Below, piece by piece: positions 29,142-37,915 of a DNA stretch of 64,000 nt (positions within the stretch are counted from its first letter, which is position 1; each line of letters opens with the position of its first letter). The notes below the pieces were generated by a model that worked only from the letters and a program-made list of their open reading frames with translations, did not search any database and was not told where the DNA came from. The position numbers and the translations under genes are program-made. Origin of the DNA: Bacillota bacterium (GTDB lineage Bacteria; Bacillota; Clostridia; Christensenellales; Aristaeellaceae); assembly GCA_023425025.1 (NCBI GenBank), contig JAFADG010000044.1, positions 124,001 through 188,000 of the forward strand. The letters are read 5' to 3'.

Positions 29142-29987
29142 TCAGCATTGTATATTCTCCAGCGCGAACCGCCGGATGGCCTTTGCCACCCCGGCGTTTT
29201 CGTTATCGTCCGTTTCAAATTCCGAAACGGCTCTTGCTCCTTCCGTCGCGTTGCCCATGGCCACGCCATAGCCGGCCCATTTGAGCATGGGAATATCGTT
29301 GTCATTGTCGCCGATGGCCATCACCTGGCCGGCCTCCAGATGCAGCCTTTGGGCCAGCGCAGCCAAGGCCGAGCCCTTGTGTATGCCCGCGGGCATGACC
29401 TCGATATTGTTGCTCCAGGAGCTGGTGACCTCCACCCCGGAAATCCTTTCAATCTTTTCCCGGATACGCAGTAGACGATCCGTATCGTTCAGGTCAACAT
29501 ACACAAATTTGTTGATACCAAGCTTCTTTTGGTCAAGAATGCCTTCCATGCCATAGGTGTAGAGCAAATTTCCTTTGCGCGCCAGATGCGTTCCCCATTG
29601 AACCTGACCGTCACCCGTTGCAAAGGGGCGGCTGATGGCGATATGGCTTCGGCCAAAAGCAGAATATGTCACTTCTTCCGATTCCAGTATCTGAATGCAC
29701 GCCCCGGCGGCAGCATTGCTCATATAGCTTTCACACACCGGCAGCCCATGGGGCTTTTCCAGCCAGTATCCGCCATTGAGCCCCAATACAAAGCAGTCGT
29801 CAAACCCTGCGTCGGACATAAAATAGCTGATGTCTTCCGGTACCCGGCCGCTGACGATGGCCAGATGAATTCCGGCGTTTACCGCCTCACACATGGCGCT
29901 TACATTTTCCTGCGGAATAACGCAATCCTCATTCAATAAAGTGCCGTCCATATCAATGGCGATCAGGCGTATGGGGAGATGCTTCAT
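29142..29987 (-). CDS. Cof-type HAD phosphatase
   Basis: This 281-residue protein has HAD motif I as AIDMDGTLLNED with the nucleophile and acid Asp, motif II around AIVSGR, a Lys near 185-200, and motif IV as M-A-I-G-D-N-D-N-D-I-P-M-L. The C2-type cap between motifs II and III marks the Cof subfamily, which dephosphorylates sugar phosphates, FMN or similar small molecules; the substrate cannot be told. It starts 24 bases after the pseudouridine synthase gene and is the last gene of the operon. Confidence 0.92.
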   Translation of the reverse strand: MKHLPIRLIAIDMDGTLLNEDCVIPQENVSAMCEAVNAGIHLAIVSGRVPEDISYFMSDAGFDDCFVLGLNGGYWLEKPHGLPVCESYMSNAAAGACIQILESEEVTYSAFGRSHIAISRPFATGDGQVQWGTHLARKGNLLYTYGMEGILDQKKLGINKFVYVDLNDTDRLLRIREKIERISGVEVTSSWSNNIEVMPAGIHKGSALAALAQRLHLEAGQVMAIGDNDNDIPMLKWAGYGVAMGNATEGARAVSEFETDDNENAGVAKAIRRFALENIQC

Positions 29988-30011
29988 TTTGTTCTCCTTT
30001 GTGTTTGCAGT

Positions 30012-30881
30012 TTAAAATGGCGGAAGAACGGCAAATGTTCTTTGATCCAGATAGCTGAGCTCTTCCCCCGCGGATAAGGTGAGGGACGCGGCGCACAGCA
30101 TCAGGCGCTTTGCTTTCATTTGCTTGTTCAGCGCCCGGTCGCCGTAGGCGTCATCCCCCAGGATGGGGTGACCGATATGAGCCAGGTGAGCCCGTATTTG
30201 ATGGGTGCGGCCGGTGATCAAATCCACCTGAAGGCGGCTGATATCGCCCTTTTCCACAACGCGGTATCCGGTTGTGATGGCAAGCGCGCCGGGTACGGGC
30301 TTGTCAAAAACCTGAACCCTGGCAGCCTGCGGGTCCTTGAGCAGGTAGGCGTTCAATACGGCTTCCTCCAGCTTGGGGATCCCCTTCACCAGGCAGACAT
30401 AGGTTTTCTTCATCGTCCGCTCTTTGAAGGCCTTCGCAAGCAGTTCCTCCGCACGCATAGATTTGGCCAGCAGCAAAAGGCCGCAGGTCTGGTTGTCCAG
30501 CCGGTGGCAGGCCTTGGGCGGCCACGCGCCGGGATTTGCTGTTTTCACATGGTCCAGCGCCAGGCTTTCCACCGTGACTCCCCCGCCGCTGTCCGGTTGC
30601 ACGCTGATGCCGGCCGGTTTGTTGATGAGCAGTATCTGCTCATCCTCATACACCACATCAAGGGCTTGCCCCGCTGCGTCCTTGATGCCGTACACCTGAA
30701 TCTTCGCCCCGGGCCGGGCCGTCTCCTCCGCCTTTACGCGCCGGCCGTCCATTTTTACATCCCGGCGGGAAAAAGCTTCCCGGATTTGCCAAGCGGGCAA
30801 TCCGGGAAGCGCACGGTACAAATATTGATCCAGCCGCATGGGCGGCAGGCTATCTGGAATCAAAACCTCCATTACGGCCAC
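30012..30881 (-). CDS. RluA-family pseudouridine synthase
   Basis: This 289-residue enzyme converts uridine to pseudouridine in RNA. An N-terminal S4-like domain (about 1-75, with M-R-L-D-Q-Y-L and Q-I-R-E-A-F-S-R-R-D-V) precedes the catalytic domain, with I-N-K-P-A-G-I-S-V-Q-P and CHRLDNQTCGLLLLAKS, whose Asp is the nucleophile; G-R-T-H-Q-I-R-A-H-L-A is also present. I favour the GTG at 30881 because GGAGGG is five bases before it; the ATG at 30872 is the alternative. The RNA target is not predictable. It sits 16 bases after the unknown 347-residue protein. Confidence 0.9.
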   Translation of the reverse strand: MAVMEVLIPDSLPPMRLDQYLYRALPGLPAWQIREAFSRRDVKMDGRRVKAEETARPGAKIQVYGIKDAAGQALDVVYEDEQILLINKPAGISVQPDSGGGVTVESLALDHVKTANPGAWPPKACHRLDNQTCGLLLLAKSMRAEELLAKAFKERTMKKTYVCLVKGIPKLEEAVLNAYLLKDPQAARVQVFDKPVPGALAITTGYRVVEKGDISRLQVDLITGRTHQIRAHLAHIGHPILGDDAYGDRALNKQMKAKRLMLCAASLTLSAGEELSYLDQRTFAVLPPF

Positions 30882-30897
30882 TTTACCCTCCAATGGA

Positions 30898-31941
30898 TCA
30901 GTGCTTCAACGCCGCCTGCAGCCCGGCCCACCTTGGCGTTTGGGCACAAAGCCTGGCCAGCGCGCTGTACATGGCCTGGGTGGGCAGCACCCACAGCATG
31001 GAGGAAAGCACGCTCTCCATCTCCGGCAAAGACACGCCCTGCTTGGCCAGCATCCGAAGGTCCTCCACCGCTTCCTCAATGGTGTACTCCGGGCGCAGCG
31101 CACCCTTCAATACGCCGGACATCTCTTCGCTGATGGGTACTTCCTCGGGAAAGATGCCGTTCATGCCGCCCAGCATCATGGATTCGGACAATTCCAGCGA
31201 TGTGATGCCGTGGCTTTTCACCTGGCGCATCAAATGCTCCGGATCGGCAAGGCCGGGATGGACGAGGATCATGACCCCCTCCACATCGGTAGTATAATCA
31301 AATGTGGCCCGAAGATACCGCTGGGCATAATCATAGGATTCCGCGTCCAGGGCGCCGCAAACCTCATCCAAAAAGTGCATGATCGGCTGCTGGGCATGCA
31401 AAAAACCCGCAATGTACAAGAGCCCGTGCATGGTGGCGTCAAAACGGAACACCTTTTCCCGGATTTCAGCATGCTCAGGCCGGTTCATGGCCTCCAGCAT
31501 GGGGATGTGCAGGGAGTTGTCCAAATGCAGGAAAATATGATCGCCTTCCACCGTCAGCGTGCACCACAGCCTGGATACCAGGGCCTCCGCCGCGCCGGCC
31601 TCGTCCCAGTCCAGCAGTTCGGTTTCCCCTTCAAAGGTTAGCAGCCTCTCCAGCAGCATATGCTCCCGGACGGAAACATAGGAAATCTCCCGGGGAAGCC
31701 TGCGCATCACCAGGTCCTTGACTTCTTCCACCGTGTGCAGCCTTTGGATTTGCGGGTTTTCTATGGCATAATAGGAAATATTCCAAACGTTTTGAATATC
31801 GGCAAGGGTGCAGCCAGAGAACAGCCCTGTTTTCGGGTAGCAGCTCAAGCGCTTTTCACACGCCTCCAGTTGCTTTTCCCGCAGCACACTCATTGTTTTT
31901 TCGCACCAATTCAAGGCGCGTACACCTTCCTCGCGCTGCAT
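30898..31941 (-). CDS. Uncharacterised 347-residue protein
   Basis: I do not recognise a family. The protein is soluble-looking and rich in Glu, Leu and Met, with no signal peptide or membrane segment. The N-terminal 60 residues are basic with several Cys (residues 13, 28 and 34); the middle has F-R-F-D-A-T-M-H-G-L-L-Y-I-A-G-F-L-H; the C-terminal half is helical with repeated L-x-x-M patterns. It begins with ATG preceded by GGGAGG. It lies between ilvE (28 bases upstream) and the pseudouridine synthase in one operon, which gives no clear functional clue. Confidence 0.75.
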   Translation of the reverse strand: MQREEGVRALNWCEKTMSVLREKQLEACEKRLSCYPKTGLFSGCTLADIQNVWNISYYAIENPQIQRLHTVEEVKDLVMRRLPREISYVSVREHMLLERLLTFEGETELLDWDEAGAAEALVSRLWCTLTVEGDHIFLHLDNSLHIPMLEAMNRPEHAEIREKVFRFDATMHGLLYIAGFLHAQQPIMHFLDEVCGALDAESYDYAQRYLRATFDYTTDVEGVMILVHPGLADPEHLMRQVKSHGITSLELSESMMLGGMNGIFPEEVPISEEMSGVLKGALRPEYTIEEAVEDLRMLAKQGVSLPEMESVLSSMLWVLPTQAMYSALARLCAQTPRWAGLQAALKH

Positions 31942-31969
31942 GGCCGAACCTCCCCATACAATACTGACA

Positions 31970-33040
31970 TTACGGGAGCTTGATCACCCACTGGAAGGGG
32001 TCGGGCTCCCGCCCTAATTGAATCCCGGTCAGCGTGTCGTACAATTGCTGCGTCACGCGGCCAATGCCGCCATCGCCAACCTTCTGCTTTTCGCCCTTAA
32101 AGCACAATTCGCCCACCGGCGAAATCACCGCCGCCGTGCCTGTGCCAAACGCTTCCGTCAGCCTGCCGGCCTTGATGTCCTCAAACACATCATCGATGGC
32201 CAGCCTGTCTTCTTCCACCTTGTAGCCCAAATGCGCCGCAAGCTTCAACACGCTGTCCCTGGTGATGCCCGGCAGAATGCTGCCGCTTAGCGACGGGGTC
32301 ACAATCCGCTCGCCATACACGAACATCATGTTCATGGCGCCGACCTCTTCCACATACCTGCGTTCAATGCCGTCCAGCCAGAGCACCTGCACATAGCCCT
32401 TTTCTTCCGCCTTATTGGCCGCCAGGATCGAGGCCGCATAGTTGCCGGCCGTCTTGGCATGGCCAACGCCGCCGCGCACGGCGCGCACGTACTCATCCTC
32501 CACCCAGATGCCAATGGGCGAAAGTCCGCCCGGATAATAAGCGCCGACGGGCGAGAGAATGATGAAGAACAGATACGTCTTGGAAGCATGCACCCCAAGC
32601 ACTGGATCGGTGGCAACCAGCGTGGGACGGACATACAGTGATGTCCCCTTGGAATGTGGTACCCAATCTTTTTCCACCTGAAGCAGCTGCGTAAGGCCGT
32701 TCATGCAAAGGTCGATATCCAGCTCAGCCATGCACATGCGCTTGGCGGAACGGTTCATGCGGATAAAATTATCCCGCGGCCGAAACAAACGAAGGCTGCC
32801 GTCATTGGCACGGTAACACTTGGTGCCCTCGAAAATCGCCTGACCATAATGCAGCACCATGGAAGCCGGGTCCATCTCAAATGGAGCGTATGGTACGATT
32901 CTTGCGTCGTGCCAGCCAGTTTCAGGTGCATAGTTCACCATAAACATATGGTCTGTAAAGATTTTGCCAAACCCAAGCCTGGATTCATCCGCCGGCTTTG
33001 CTTTCAAAGCATTTGCCGGCGTTACCGTGATGTCCTGCAT
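31970..33040 (-). CDS. ilvE: Branched-chain amino acid aminotransferase
   Basis: This 356-residue PLP enzyme exchanges amino groups between Leu, Ile or Val and 2-oxoglutarate. It is the long (class IIb) form: G-F-G-K-I-F-T-D-H-M-F, H-Y-G-Q-A-I-F-E-G-T-K-C-Y, GGVGHAKTAGNYAAS with the cofactor Lys, and E-A-F-G-T-G-T-A-A-V-I. The ATG at 33040 has GGAGG six bases upstream; 12 extra upstream codons are not family-like. A perfect-consensus promoter precedes it by about 80 bases. It leads the four-gene operon ending with the HAD phosphatase. Confidence 0.95.
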   Translation of the reverse strand: MQDITVTPANALKAKPADESRLGFGKIFTDHMFMVNYAPETGWHDARIVPYAPFEMDPASMVLHYGQAIFEGTKCYRANDGSLRLFRPRDNFIRMNRSAKRMCMAELDIDLCMNGLTQLLQVEKDWVPHSKGTSLYVRPTLVATDPVLGVHASKTYLFFIILSPVGAYYPGGLSPIGIWVEDEYVRAVRGGVGHAKTAGNYAASILAANKAEEKGYVQVLWLDGIERRYVEEVGAMNMMFVYGERIVTPSLSGSILPGITRDSVLKLAAHLGYKVEEDRLAIDDVFEDIKAGRLTEAFGTGTAAVISPVGELCFKGEKQKVGDGGIGRVTQQLYDTLTGIQLGREPDPFQWVIKLP

Positions 33041-33118
33041 GCGGTGCCTCCGTCCTTCCGTACAACCGGTATACATGTTCTAAAACGGCACAGCTAAAAA
33101 AATAGTTACCGTTGATTT

Positions 33119-33146
33119 ATTATACAAGGAAGACAGTGTGTGTCAA
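33119..33146 (-). promoter_or_regulatory. Consensus promoter of ilvE operon
   Basis: On the minus strand TTGACA (33146-33141) and TATAAT (33124-33119), both exact consensus, are 16 bases apart. No T-box or leader peptide was seen in the following 80 bases. Confidence 0.85.
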
Positions 33147-33342
33147 GCCTTTTCCCCTGTCAATTTGGGGCAATTGCCGGACTGTTCCCGTGAAAATGGA
33201 AGCGCCGCAAGGCATCCGGCGTCTCATCTGTATACAATCATGCCGCAAATGTGCTTGTATTCTGTGAAAACACATACAATGCTTGGCGGCGGGAGTCAAT
33301 ATTGCTGGTGAATTCCTGGAGGAAATTTCACAGCAACCTTTC

Positions 33343-33371
33343 TTGTTCTTTTCTGACAAGGCTGTTATAAT
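33343..33371 (+). promoter_or_regulatory. Promoter of the EamA-MFS pair
   Basis: TTGTTC (33343-33348) and TATAAT (33366-33371) are separated by 17 bases, about 44 bases before the start codon. Confidence 0.7.
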
Positions 33372-33414
33372 GAGGCAAAAGCCAGCCTTCCATTCCTTGT
33401 CCGGAGGGATCTGC

Positions 33415-33840
33415 ATGTGGGTTGTCTATGCCGTTTTATCCGCGGTTTTCGCGTCGCTGACCGCCATCCTGTCGAAAATCGGCATGGCCGGCATCAACTC
33501 CAACCTGGCCACCGCCATACGTACGGTGGTGGTGCTCATCATGGCCTGGGGAATGGTATTCATCACGGGCCAGCAGCACCCTATCGGCGGCCTTACCAAA
33601 CAAAACTGGACGTTTTTGATCCTCTCCGGCATTGCCACAGGCCTTTCCTGGCTGTTCTATTTTCAGGCGCTTCAAATGGGCGACGCCAGCGTGGTGGTAC
33701 CCATTGACAAGTTCAGCGTCGTCCTCACCATGGTATTGGCCTTTTTGCTGCTTGGGGAAAAGCTGGATGCGCAAAAGCTTATCGGCGGCGGACTGATCAC
33801 GGCAGGCACGCTGGTTCTTGTAGTCAAGTGGCCGTTTTAG
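33415..33840 (+). CDS. Half-size EamA/DMT family transporter
   Basis: This 141-residue membrane protein has five hydrophobic segments and one EamA domain, the size of paired or dimeric drug/metabolite transporters. It shows S-A-V-F-A-S-L-T-A-I-L-S-K-I-G near the start, S-W-L-F-Y-F-Q-A-L-Q-M-G-D-A-S in the middle and a terminal L-G-E-K-L-D-A-Q-K-L-I-G-G-G-L-I-T-A-G. The ATG at 33415 follows CGGAGGG; upstream codons are not membrane-like. Substrate unknown. Its stop is 11 bases before the MFS start, whose AGGAGG it shares, so they are one transcript. Confidence 0.88.
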   Translation: MWVVYAVLSAVFASLTAILSKIGMAGINSNLATAIRTVVVLIMAWGMVFITGQQHPIGGLTKQNWTFLILSGIATGLSWLFYFQALQMGDASVVVPIDKFSVVLTMVLAFLLLGEKLDAQKLIGGGLITAGTLVLVVKWPF

Positions 33841-33851
33841 GAGGAAATCAT

Positions 33852-35132
33852 ATGCTTAAGAAGTTTACCCGTGAAGAAAAGGGCTGGATTTTTTACGACT
33901 GGGCCAATTCCGCTTTTGCGGCGATCATTCTTGCCATCGTGCTTCCGCCCTTTTACCAGCAAGTAGCCCAAGGAGTGGAAAGCGCCGGCCCCTGGTGGGG
34001 CTATGCCACCAGCATCGCATCCCTCGTAGGCGCGTTGAGCGCGCCGGTTCTTGGCACGCTGGGCGATTACAAGGGCTACAAGATGCGCCTGTTTACCGTG
34101 TTCGTCCTCCTTGGGGCCGCGGCCACGGCGCTGCTTGCCGTAACCGGCAACTGGCAGATGATGCTGGTGCTCTACATATTGGGTTCCATCGGCTTTAACG
34201 CCTCCTGCGTTTTTTACGATGGCTTTTTGCCCGACGTGACGACGGAAGACCGCATGGATATGGTCTCCAGCTATGGCTTCGGCCTGGGATACATCGGCGG
34301 CAGCACCATTCCTCTGCTGATCGCGCTGGGCCTGATCATGTTTGGCGATAATATCGGCGTCTCATCCGACGCCGCCTGCCAGATTTCCTTTTTGATTACG
34401 GCGGTATGGTGGGTGCTCTTCACCATCCCCATGTGGCGCTCCGTCCAGCAAAAGCATTATGTGGAACAACGCGGCAGCCTTTTTAGGCAAAGCGTATCCC
34501 GCCTGACACAAGTCGCCCGCCGCATTCTCACCAACAAGGCCGTGTTTATGTTCCTGCTCTCCTATTTCTTTTACATTGACGGCGTCGGCACCATCATTCA
34601 CATGGCCTCCATATTCGGGGCCAGCATGGGCCTTGGCCAAACGGAATTGATTGTCATCCTGCTGGTGGTGCAGCTGGTGGCATTCCCCTGCGCCATCTTC
34701 TACGGAATTTTATCCCGCAGGTTCGGGGTCCGCACCATGCTGTTGACCGGCATCATTACCTACCTTGTGATCTGCGTGGTGGCCATGTTCCTGGAACCCC
34801 TTCGTGCCATGGGCAAAGCGCCGCTCCTGATGGGCTTTGTGCTCCTGGCCGTGCTGGTGGGCACCGCCCAGGGCGGCATACAGGCGCTGAGCCGCAGCTT
34901 TTTCGGAAAGCTGGTGCCCCCGGAATCCGCCAACGAGTTTTTTGGCTTCTATGACATCTTCGGCAAGTTTTCCGCGGTGCTGGGCCCTGCCCTCTTCGGT
35001 CTGGTTTGGGATGCCACCCAAAAGTCGTACCTGGGCGTCGTGCCGGTTTTGCTTATGTTCCTGGTGGGCGGCGCACTGTTCCTGATGGTACCCAAAAACA
35101 TCGGAAAGCTCTATTCCGCCAAGCAGGAATAA
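33852..35132 (+). CDS. MFS transporter, UMF1/Atg22-like
   Basis: This 426-residue protein has about 12 membrane segments. The N-terminus F-Y-D-W-A-N-S-A-F-A is the signature of the UMF1 (Atg22-like) group of the major facilitator superfamily, and G-T-A-Q-G-G-I-Q-A-L-S-R-S-F-F is the expected late motif. These export or recycle amino acids in yeast vacuoles; bacterial substrates are unknown. AGGAGG precedes the ATG at 33852. Co-transcribed with the EamA protein and closed by a strong hairpin. Confidence 0.9.
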   Translation: MLKKFTREEKGWIFYDWANSAFAAIILAIVLPPFYQQVAQGVESAGPWWGYATSIASLVGALSAPVLGTLGDYKGYKMRLFTVFVLLGAAATALLAVTGNWQMMLVLYILGSIGFNASCVFYDGFLPDVTTEDRMDMVSSYGFGLGYIGGSTIPLLIALGLIMFGDNIGVSSDAACQISFLITAVWWVLFTIPMWRSVQQKHYVEQRGSLFRQSVSRLTQVARRILTNKAVFMFLLSYFFYIDGVGTIIHMASIFGASMGLGQTELIVILLVVQLVAFPCAIFYGILSRRFGVRTMLLTGIITYLVICVVAMFLEPLRAMGKAPLLMGFVLLAVLVGTAQGGIQALSRSFFGKLVPPESANEFFGFYDIFGKFSAVLGPALFGLVWDATQKSYLGVVPVLLMFLVGGALFLMVPKNIGKLYSAKQE

Positions 35133-35147
35133 GCTTTTCAGGCAGTC

Positions 35148-35182
35148 AAAAGGCCGGCGAGGGAATTCTTCGCCGGCCTTTT
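35148..35182. terminator. Bidirectional terminator
   Basis: AAAAGGCCGGCGA and TCGCCGGCCTTTT form a 13-bp stem with flanking A and T tracts, so it can stop transcription from both the MFS gene and the convergent dehydrogenase gene. Confidence 0.88.
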
Positions 35183-35183
35183 A

Positions 35184-36143
35184 TCATTTATATATTTCCG
35201 GGTTTACCACGTTGGGCGGCCTTCTGCCCGCCAGCGCTTCCAGTATGCGGACGCAGGCATCATGGGCCATGGCGTTCCTGGCGTCCATCGTGTTGGTGCC
35301 GATGTGGGGCGTCAAAACCACGTTGTCCAGTTCGATCAATTCCCTGGCAATGTGCGGCTCATGAGGAAATACATCCAGCCCCGCCGCAAACAGCCTGCCG
35401 TTTTTCAGCATGTCAATCAGGGCCGGCTCCTCCACAATCGCTCCCCTGGCCGTATTGATCAAAATGGCGGTGGGCTTTAAAAGCGACAGCCTCTTTGCGG
35501 AAAGCAGCCCCGCCGTTTCCTCCGTCAAGGGACAATGAACGCTGACGATGTCCGCCTGCTTCAGCAGTTCGTCCAGCGGCAGGTATTCCGCTCCCTTTTC
35601 CGTTTCCGTCGGCAGCCTGCGCCGGTTGTAATACACGATCCGCATGCCGACAAGCCGGCCGAAATCCGCCACCACCCCGCCGATATTTCCAAGCCCGATA
35701 ATGCCCAGCGTGCGGCCAGTAAGGCCTATGCCCATAAAGTGGCCCATGCCGAAAACCGATTCCGGCGGGACCCGGCGCACTTCCCTGTCAAGTTCGCCAA
35801 TGCGCCTGGCGCAGGATAATAAAAGGCCAATGGCGATTTCCGCCGTCGGCAGCGCGGTGCCGTCCGGGCAGTTGGTCACGGGGATCCCCCGTTCTGTGGC
35901 CGCCCACACGTCAATTTTGTCGTAGCCGGCGCCATAATTGCTGATGATTTTCAGCCTGGGAGCAGCGTCAATCATCTGGGCGCTCAGCCTTCCGCAAGCC
36001 AGGACAGCATCGGCCGTGGAAAGCCTTGCAAAAAGCTCCTCGCCGGAAAATGCCTTGCCGCTTTCGGGCCGTGAAACATGATGGTCCTTTAATATGGAAA
36101 AGGCGCTGTCAGGAATGCCGTGGGTCACAAGAATTTCAGCCAT
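35184..36143 (-). CDS. D-2-hydroxyacid dehydrogenase (NAD-dependent)
   Basis: This 319-residue enzyme belongs to the D-isomer specific 2-hydroxyacid dehydrogenases (phosphoglycerate/glyoxylate reductase type). The NAD fold shows L-G-I-I-G-L-G-N-I-G-G; the catalytic Arg is in I-N-T-A-R-G, the Glu in F-P-H-E-P-H, and the His in L-T-P-H-I-G-T. It lacks the C-terminal ACT domain of many SerA proteins, so the substrate may be glyoxylate, hydroxypyruvate or another 2-keto acid. The ATG at 36143 follows GGAGGG. It is divergent from the FAD/Rieske gene. Confidence 0.9.
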   Translation of the reverse strand: MAEILVTHGIPDSAFSILKDHHVSRPESGKAFSGEELFARLSTADAVLACGRLSAQMIDAAPRLKIISNYGAGYDKIDVWAATERGIPVTNCPDGTALPTAEIAIGLLLSCARRIGELDREVRRVPPESVFGMGHFMGIGLTGRTLGIIGLGNIGGVVADFGRLVGMRIVYYNRRRLPTETEKGAEYLPLDELLKQADIVSVHCPLTEETAGLLSAKRLSLLKPTAILINTARGAIVEEPALIDMLKNGRLFAAGLDVFPHEPHIARELIELDNVVLTPHIGTNTMDARNAMAHDACVRILEALAGRRPPNVVNPEIYK

Positions 36144-36273
36144 AAAATACCCTCCTGCCTTCGCTGTAAAACCCATTATAGCAGGCAGGCAATGCGCTGG
36201 CAATGCAGGCATGCCCATTCCATTGATGGAAACGGACCTGGGCGGGCATACTTGCACGCAGGGAGGCGGATGT

Positions 36274-37656
36274 ATGGACGGACATCCCATATGGCTGACG
36301 GAGGATAAAACCGCCCGTCCTCCGCTGCGCGGCAAACAGCAGGCGGAAGCGGTCGTTGTGGGCGGCGGCCTGTGCGGCGTTACCACCGCCCTGCTGCTGA
36401 AAAGGGGCGGCATGCAGGTGGTCCTGCTGGAAGCGGAAAGGGCCGGGTTTGGCGCGTCCGGCCACAGCATGGCCCGCGCCACCGTGCAGCACGGACTCAT
36501 CTACAGCCTGCTTGCGAAAAAATGGGGCCAGGAGGTCTCGCAAGCGTACGCCATCTGCCAATCCGGCGCGCTCAAAGCCATGGCCTCACTGATTGACGAA
36601 CTGAGCATATCCTGCGGCTGGACGTTGCAGGACGCGTCCCTTGTCGCAAGAACAAAGGAGGAGGCGCGCCTTCTGGAAAAAGAGGAGGCCGCCGCCCAGG
36701 CCGCCGGCCTTGCCATGTCCCATACGCCATGCGGCGCATGCCCCGTGCCTGCCCACAGCCTTCTAACAATACCCGCCCAGGCGATGCTGGACCCGTATGC
36801 CTATGTACAGGCCCTTGTTGAGGCGTTTGTGCTGCTGGGCGGGCGCGTATATGAAAACAGCCGCGTACGCTCCATCACCACACAAAGCGTTTCCACCGAA
36901 ACGGGCATCGTGCATGCGCCGTTTGTAATTATCGCCACGCATTTTCCCATTATCAATTTTCCGGGCTGGTATTTTCTTCGGGCACGCCAATGGCGCAGCC
37001 ATGTTGCCGCGTTCAGCGGCGTGCCGGCCTTTGACGGCATGTACCAGCATATCGGGGAAGGCGGGTTCTCCCTGCGCAAGGCGGACGGCCTGGCGCTCTT
37101 TGCCGACGCCGTCTACCCCTGCGGCCGGCAAACGAATACGGACCATGACGTTTTGCTCCGCAGCAGGCTGGAGACATTTTTCCCCGGCGCAAAAGTTGCC
37201 GCAACCTGGCATGGTCAGGATGTTTTCAGCGCCGACGCTCTGCCCTTTGCCGGCCCATACAGCCGCAGGACCCCAAATCATTTTGTGGCCGCCGGCTTTT
37301 CCAAATGGGGCCTGACAAACAGCATGGCGGCAGCCCAGGCAGTCAGCGCGCGCATTCTTGGCGATGCGCTGCCCGAGTCGGAAATATTTGATCCGGCGCG
37401 CACCATGAAGTACAGCGCGCGCAGCGTCTTTGGCACACTTCTTCGATCCGGCGGCGCTTATTTGAAGGGGATGGCAAAAAGACAGGCGCCCAAATGCACG
37501 CACATGGGATGCCGGCTGAAATATGTCCCCTCCACCGCCAGCTGGGATTGCCCCTGCCACGGATCCCGCTTTGACAGCATCGGCCGCGTCAAAAACGGTC
37601 CCGCCGTACGCAGCGCCCTCATCCGAAACAGGAACAGGCCGGACAGTTCTACATGA
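36274..37656 (+). CDS. FAD-dependent oxidoreductase with C-terminal Rieske domain (YhfW-like)
   Basis: This 460-residue protein starts with an FAD-binding DAO-type domain (A-V-V-V-G-G-G-L-C-G-V-T-T-A near residue 30) and ends with a Rieske [2Fe-2S] domain, whose ligands are visible as C-T-H-M-G-C and C-P-C-H-G-S-R-F. The order and length match YhfW of Bacillus, whose substrate is unknown. The Rieske centre probably passes electrons to or from the flavin. GGGAGGCGG precedes the ATG. The gene stands alone and divergent from the hydroxyacid dehydrogenase, which might share control. Confidence 0.9.
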   Translation: MDGHPIWLTEDKTARPPLRGKQQAEAVVVGGGLCGVTTALLLKRGGMQVVLLEAERAGFGASGHSMARATVQHGLIYSLLAKKWGQEVSQAYAICQSGALKAMASLIDELSISCGWTLQDASLVARTKEEARLLEKEEAAAQAAGLAMSHTPCGACPVPAHSLLTIPAQAMLDPYAYVQALVEAFVLLGGRVYENSRVRSITTQSVSTETGIVHAPFVIIATHFPIINFPGWYFLRARQWRSHVAAFSGVPAFDGMYQHIGEGGFSLRKADGLALFADAVYPCGRQTNTDHDVLLRSRLETFFPGAKVAATWHGQDVFSADALPFAGPYSRRTPNHFVAAGFSKWGLTNSMAAAQAVSARILGDALPESEIFDPARTMKYSARSVFGTLLRSGGAYLKGMAKRQAPKCTHMGCRLKYVPSTASWDCPCHGSRFDSIGRVKNGPAVRSALIRNRNRPDSST

Positions 37657-37807
37657 TATGCACATTTCCATTATCTTCCTCCCTTTCCATACGCAAACCG
37701 ATCCATTGTGCGATCATGAATTTCCAGAAATTATTTGACATTTTGCAATACTGTGACGAATTGTTTCCTTATAAGCAAAATAGGAAATATTTTTTTGCGC
37801 TAATTCC

Positions 37808-37836
37808 TTGCATAAATACCATTCATAGTCTATAAT
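37808..37836 (+). promoter_or_regulatory. Promoter of the unknown 230-residue protein
   Basis: TTGCAT (37808-37813) and TATAAT (37831-37836) are 17 bases apart, about 80 bases before the start codon. The region from 37657 to the promoter is AT-rich and shows no gene. Confidence 0.75.
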
Positions 37837-37915
37837 GTAACAAGGTGAATTGGATAAACATTTCCAGAAATGTTCGTACCAAAGAATTCTGCATCTTGCA
37901 CAGGGAGGCTGTCCT

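Noticed and set aside
33125..33342. Leader RNA or small gene between ilvE and the EamA gene
   Set aside because: Only short imperfect hairpins and no ribosome-bound frame; the region is explained by two divergent promoters.
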